Source of the DNA: Mucilaginibacter ginsenosidivorans
GTDB taxonomy: Bacteria > Bacteroidota > Bacteroidia > Sphingobacteriales > Sphingobacteriaceae
DNA length: 64,000 nucleotides
Assembly (NCBI RefSeq): GCF_007971025.1
Contig: NZ_CP042436.1
Span: 4,216,001 to 4,280,000 of the forward strand
Direction: 5' to 3'
This document shows, piece after piece, positions 62,305-64,000 of this stretch. The position numbers were made by a program, and so were the translations under genes. Each line of letters opens with the position of its first letter. Positions within the stretch are counted from its first letter, which is position 1. Below the pieces are notes generated by a model. The model ran no database searches, had not been told where the DNA came from, and was given only the letters and a program-made list of their open reading frames with translations.

Positions 62305-62682
62305 ATGGAAAAACGATACTTAGGGCTAAATGATCTGACCTCTTATAAATCAGCTTTTGAATTCAGTAACGAGGTTTGGAATCTGGCAATTAAATGGGAT
62401 TATTTTGCCAAGGATACAATCGGCAAACAATTTGTCAATGCGGCCGACTCCATCTCGGCCAATATTGCTGAAGGCTTTGGGAGATATCATAAAAAAGATA
62501 AAATTAAATTCTACTACTATAGTTTAGGCTCGGTAAAGGAGTGTACTGATTGGTGTAATAAAGCAAAAATCCGAAATTTGATTTCTGAAAAAATTTATAT
62601 CAAAATCAACGAAGTACTGGAACGGTTACCGCGTGAAATACATCAATTAATAAAGTTCACGAACGAAAAGTTGAAAACCTGA
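62305..62682 (+). CDS. Four-helix-bundle protein (23S rRNA intervening-sequence family)
   Basis: 125 residues from ATG 62305; the longer TTG start at 62275 falls inside the array. Contains NDLTSYKSAFEFSNEVWNLA, DTIGKQFVNAADSISANIAEGFGRY and SLGSVKECTDWCNKAKI, which fit TIGR02436, the family first known from genes inside intervening sequences of 23S rRNA in Leptospira. The protein forms a pentamer of four-helix bundles; its function is not known. It is framed on both sides by inverted arrays. Confidence 0.85.
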   Translation: MEKRYLGLNDLTSYKSAFEFSNEVWNLAIKWDYFAKDTIGKQFVNAADSISANIAEGFGRYHKKDKIKFYYYSLGSVKECTDWCNKAKIRNLISEKIYIKINEVLERLPREIHQLIKFTNEKLKT

Positions 62683-62732
62683 CGATCGGAATCAACTAAC
62701 AATAAAAGCAATCCTACAACACGGGACAAATT

Positions 62733-63944
62733 TTGAATAACAATAAAACAATAAAACAATCCAGCAATACTAAGAATATTGCCATTCTTGGTTCTACCGG
62801 CAGCATAGGCACGCAGGCTTTGGAAGTTATTGGAGAAAATCCTGCCCTTTTCCGTGCCTATGTGCTTACCGCACAGAATAATGCTGAACTGCTCATACAA
62901 CAATCCTTAAAACACCGGCCGGCCTACGCTGTTATTTGTAACGAAAAGTACTACCCGCGCGTCAAAGAGGCGTTGTTGTCGACCGAAGTAAAGGTTCTGT
63001 CAGGTATCGAAGCTATTAAAGAAATCGTAACCGATCCGGAGATAGATGTTGTGCTGACCGCGATGGTTGGTTTTGCCGGGTTGGAACCTACCATTAATGC
63101 CGTTAGAGCCGGGAAGGATATTGCGCTGGCGAACAAAGAAACACTTGTGGTAGCCGGCGAACTGGTTACAGGCCTGGCAAAGGAAAAAAAAATAAAAATA
63201 TTGCCGGTCGATTCCGAGCATTCGGCAATTTTCCAGTGTCTTGAGGGCGAGCAAAATAATACAATAGAAAAACTGATACTCACCGCCTCGGGCGGACCAT
63301 TCAGGGGGCGTAACCTGGAGTTTTTGGGCGATGTGACGCCGGAGGCAGCTTTAAAACACCCGAATTGGGTGATGGGATCCAAGATCACCATTGATTCGGC
63401 CTCGCTGATGAATAAAGGTTTGGAGGTGATAGAGGCGAAATGGCTGTTCGATATTGATCCGGAACAGATAGAGGTTGTCGTGCATCCGCAATCCATTATC
63501 CACTCGATGGTGCAGTTTCACGATGGCTCGATAAAGGCTCAAATGGGTTTGCCGGATATGAAACTGCCGATACAATATGCGCTGGCTTACCCTGGTCGTA
63601 TCCAAAACAGCTTTAAAAGATTCGATTTTACGCAATACCCAAACCTGACCTTTGAAAAGCCTGACATAAAGACATTCCGCAACCTGGCTTTGGCTTTTGA
63701 GGCTATAAAACAGGGTGGAAACATGCCTTGTATTGCCAATGCGGCCAATGAAATAGCTGTGGCCGGCTTTTTGAAAGGCGGAATAAGCTTCCTGGGCATG
63801 AGTGACATTATCGAGTCGTGTATGCGGAAGATCGCTTTCAAGGCAGAGCCTTCACTGGACGATTATTTGAATACCGACAGGGAAACGCGCATATTTGCGC
63901 AAAATTTAATAGAGAAAATACCGTTAAGGACGTTTACAAACTGA
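62733..63944 (+). CDS. dxr: 1-deoxy-D-xylulose 5-phosphate reductoisomerase
   Basis: Makes 2-C-methyl-erythritol 4-phosphate in the non-mevalonate isoprenoid route; an essential step. Landmarks: NADPH loop ILGSTGSIGTQAL, ALANKETLVVAGELV, metal triad in VDSEHS and NKGLEVIEAKWLF, TASGGPFRG and HPQSIIHSMVQFHD. There is no in-frame ATG before GSTGSIG: the open frame upstream runs from 62706, and the only common alternative is TTG at 62733 (ATT at 62730 also possible). The family start would be near the ACT AAG AAT at 62769, where the element ends. The first about 12 residues (MNNNKTIKQSSN) are array-encoded. Followed by rseP as usual in this phylum. Confidence 0.92.
   Translation: MNNNKTIKQSSNTKNIAILGSTGSIGTQALEVIGENPALFRAYVLTAQNNAELLIQQSLKHRPAYAVICNEKYYPRVKEALLSTEVKVLSGIEAIKEIVTDPEIDVVLTAMVGFAGLEPTINAVRAGKDIALANKETLVVAGELVTGLAKEKKIKILPVDSEHSAIFQCLEGEQNNTIEKLILTASGGPFRGRNLEFLGDVTPEAALKHPNWVMGSKITIDSASLMNKGLEVIEAKWLFDIDPEQIEVVVHPQSIIHSMVQFHDGSIKAQMGLPDMKLPIQYALAYPGRIQNSFKRFDFTQYPNLTFEKPDIKTFRNLALAFEAIKQGGNMPCIANAANEIAVAGFLKGGISFLGMSDIIESCMRKIAFKAEPSLDDYLNTDRETRIFAQNLIEKIPLRTFTN
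62737..62768. repeat. Right 8-base word array, inside the dxr 5' end
   Basis: ATAACAAT, AAAACAAT, AAAACAAT, CCAGCAAT. Complement of the left array at 62233-62280. Translated as the first dxr residues if TTG 62733 is used. Confidence 0.85.
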
Positions 63945-63957
63945 TATAAATTAAAGA

Positions 63958-64000
63958 ATGAGTATAGTGATAATGGTGGGCCAATTGTTATTGGGCCTTT
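63958..64000 (+). CDS. rseP: Start of site-2 protease RseP (partial)
   Basis: Open frame to the right window edge: MSIVIMVGQLLLGL. An inner ATG at 63973 is an alternative start. The placement after dxr and the hydrophobic MxGQxxLGL start match RseP-type membrane metalloproteases in Bacteroidota; the zinc motif lies outside the window. Confidence 0.6.
   Translation, partial: MSIVIMVGQLLLGL

Larger units (their letters stand above)
62234..62768. mobile_element. Candidate element: four-helix-bundle gene inside inverted word arrays
   Basis: A 535-base unit: left array, a complete four-helix-bundle gene, and a right array whose words (AAAACAAT, AAAACAAT, CCAGCAAT) are complements of the left ones. 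The ends are a perfect 14-bp inverted repeat, ATTGCTGGATTGTT / AACAATCCAGCAAT. It lies between two normally adjacent functions (GH3 gene and dxr) and its right end coincides with the expected dxr start codon. I see no transposase and no direct target duplication. The layout resembles rRNA intervening sequences, where a stem encloses a gene of this protein family. Confidence 0.6.

Overview
This is a 64-kb chromosomal piece from a member of the Bacteroidota, most likely the family Sphingobacteriaceae and close to Mucilaginibacter or Pedobacter. The signs are a fused MurF-alanine racemase, Bacteroidota-style promoters (TTG, 19 nt, TAnnTTTG, clearest before the tRNA pair), almost no Shine-Dalgarno sites, many small lipoproteins with an SCKK-type lipobox, and YwqK-repeat/TonB proteins. 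I see no rRNA operon, CRISPR array, complete transposase or prophage.

Layout. 1-1020: 3' part of the reading strand of ribulokinase, cut by the window edge. 1185-6386: a lipoprotein, then the lysine branch (lysA, a small unknown gene, lysC) and a phosphohexomutase. 6577-10390: PAP2 phosphatase, two secreted ferritin-like proteins, a ModE-like regulator and AlkB. 10617-16736: a collagen-like lipoprotein, a lactonase-type hydrolase, a 33-residue membrane peptide, an AraC regulator, an S41 protease and a threonine-aldolase-type enzyme. 16830-21369: peroxiredoxin, LysR, an EthD-like protein, a SRPBCC-ArsR-SRPBCC operon with twin palindromic operators, and two tandem lipoproteins. 21370-21963: a 594-base gap rich in hairpins. 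21964-33289: SDR, glycosyltransferase, recR, sodium symporter, LOG-family protein, an odd signal-peptidase homologue, MFS exporter, DUF502, murF-alr and recX. 33382-33591: tRNA-Gly and tRNA-Leu. 33723-38842: a patchy accessory stretch (DUF4262, membrane-bound winged helix regulator, Asp-box protein, papain-like/NlpC-like protein) ending in a cold-shock operon. 38950-47234: glycosidase-like proteins, a cytochrome b/molybdopterin oxidoreductase pair, nitrilase, FAD oxidase, GH43 and a beta-helix lipoprotein. 47334-57807: a PAS-repeat histidine kinase, a PfkB kinase, a deacetylase, two YwqK/TonB paralogues and an M1 peptidase. 57990-64000: two glycosyltransferases, a membrane protein, a GH3-family adenylating enzyme, a four-helix-bundle gene, dxr and the start of rseP.

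The most unusual signal is a set of short-word arrays (units of 7, 8 or 9 bases, no spacers) at nine places. Word families recur: TTGTTGAA-like, AGATTTG-like, AGTCCGGA-like and ATTCGAA-like. Several start on or just after the stop codon of a gene and fill the gap to the next gene in the same direction; two form long imperfect palindromes in divergent gaps; one sits in frame inside lysA and adds about 25 residues. One pair of inverted arrays brackets a complete four-helix-bundle gene (the 23S rRNA intervening-sequence protein family) with a 14-bp perfect inverted repeat at its ends, and its right arm has removed the ATG of dxr. I read this as a candidate mobile or RNA-level element resembling rRNA intervening sequences, with gene-free relatives scattered at gene borders. 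That reading is inference; the arrays and their positions are seen directly.

Where a gene's longest open frame starts with TTG or another rare codon but an ATG preceding a signal peptide or conserved domain lies just inside, I chose the ATG. A few genes (PAP2, second cold-shock gene, dxr) have no ATG and are given with TTG.
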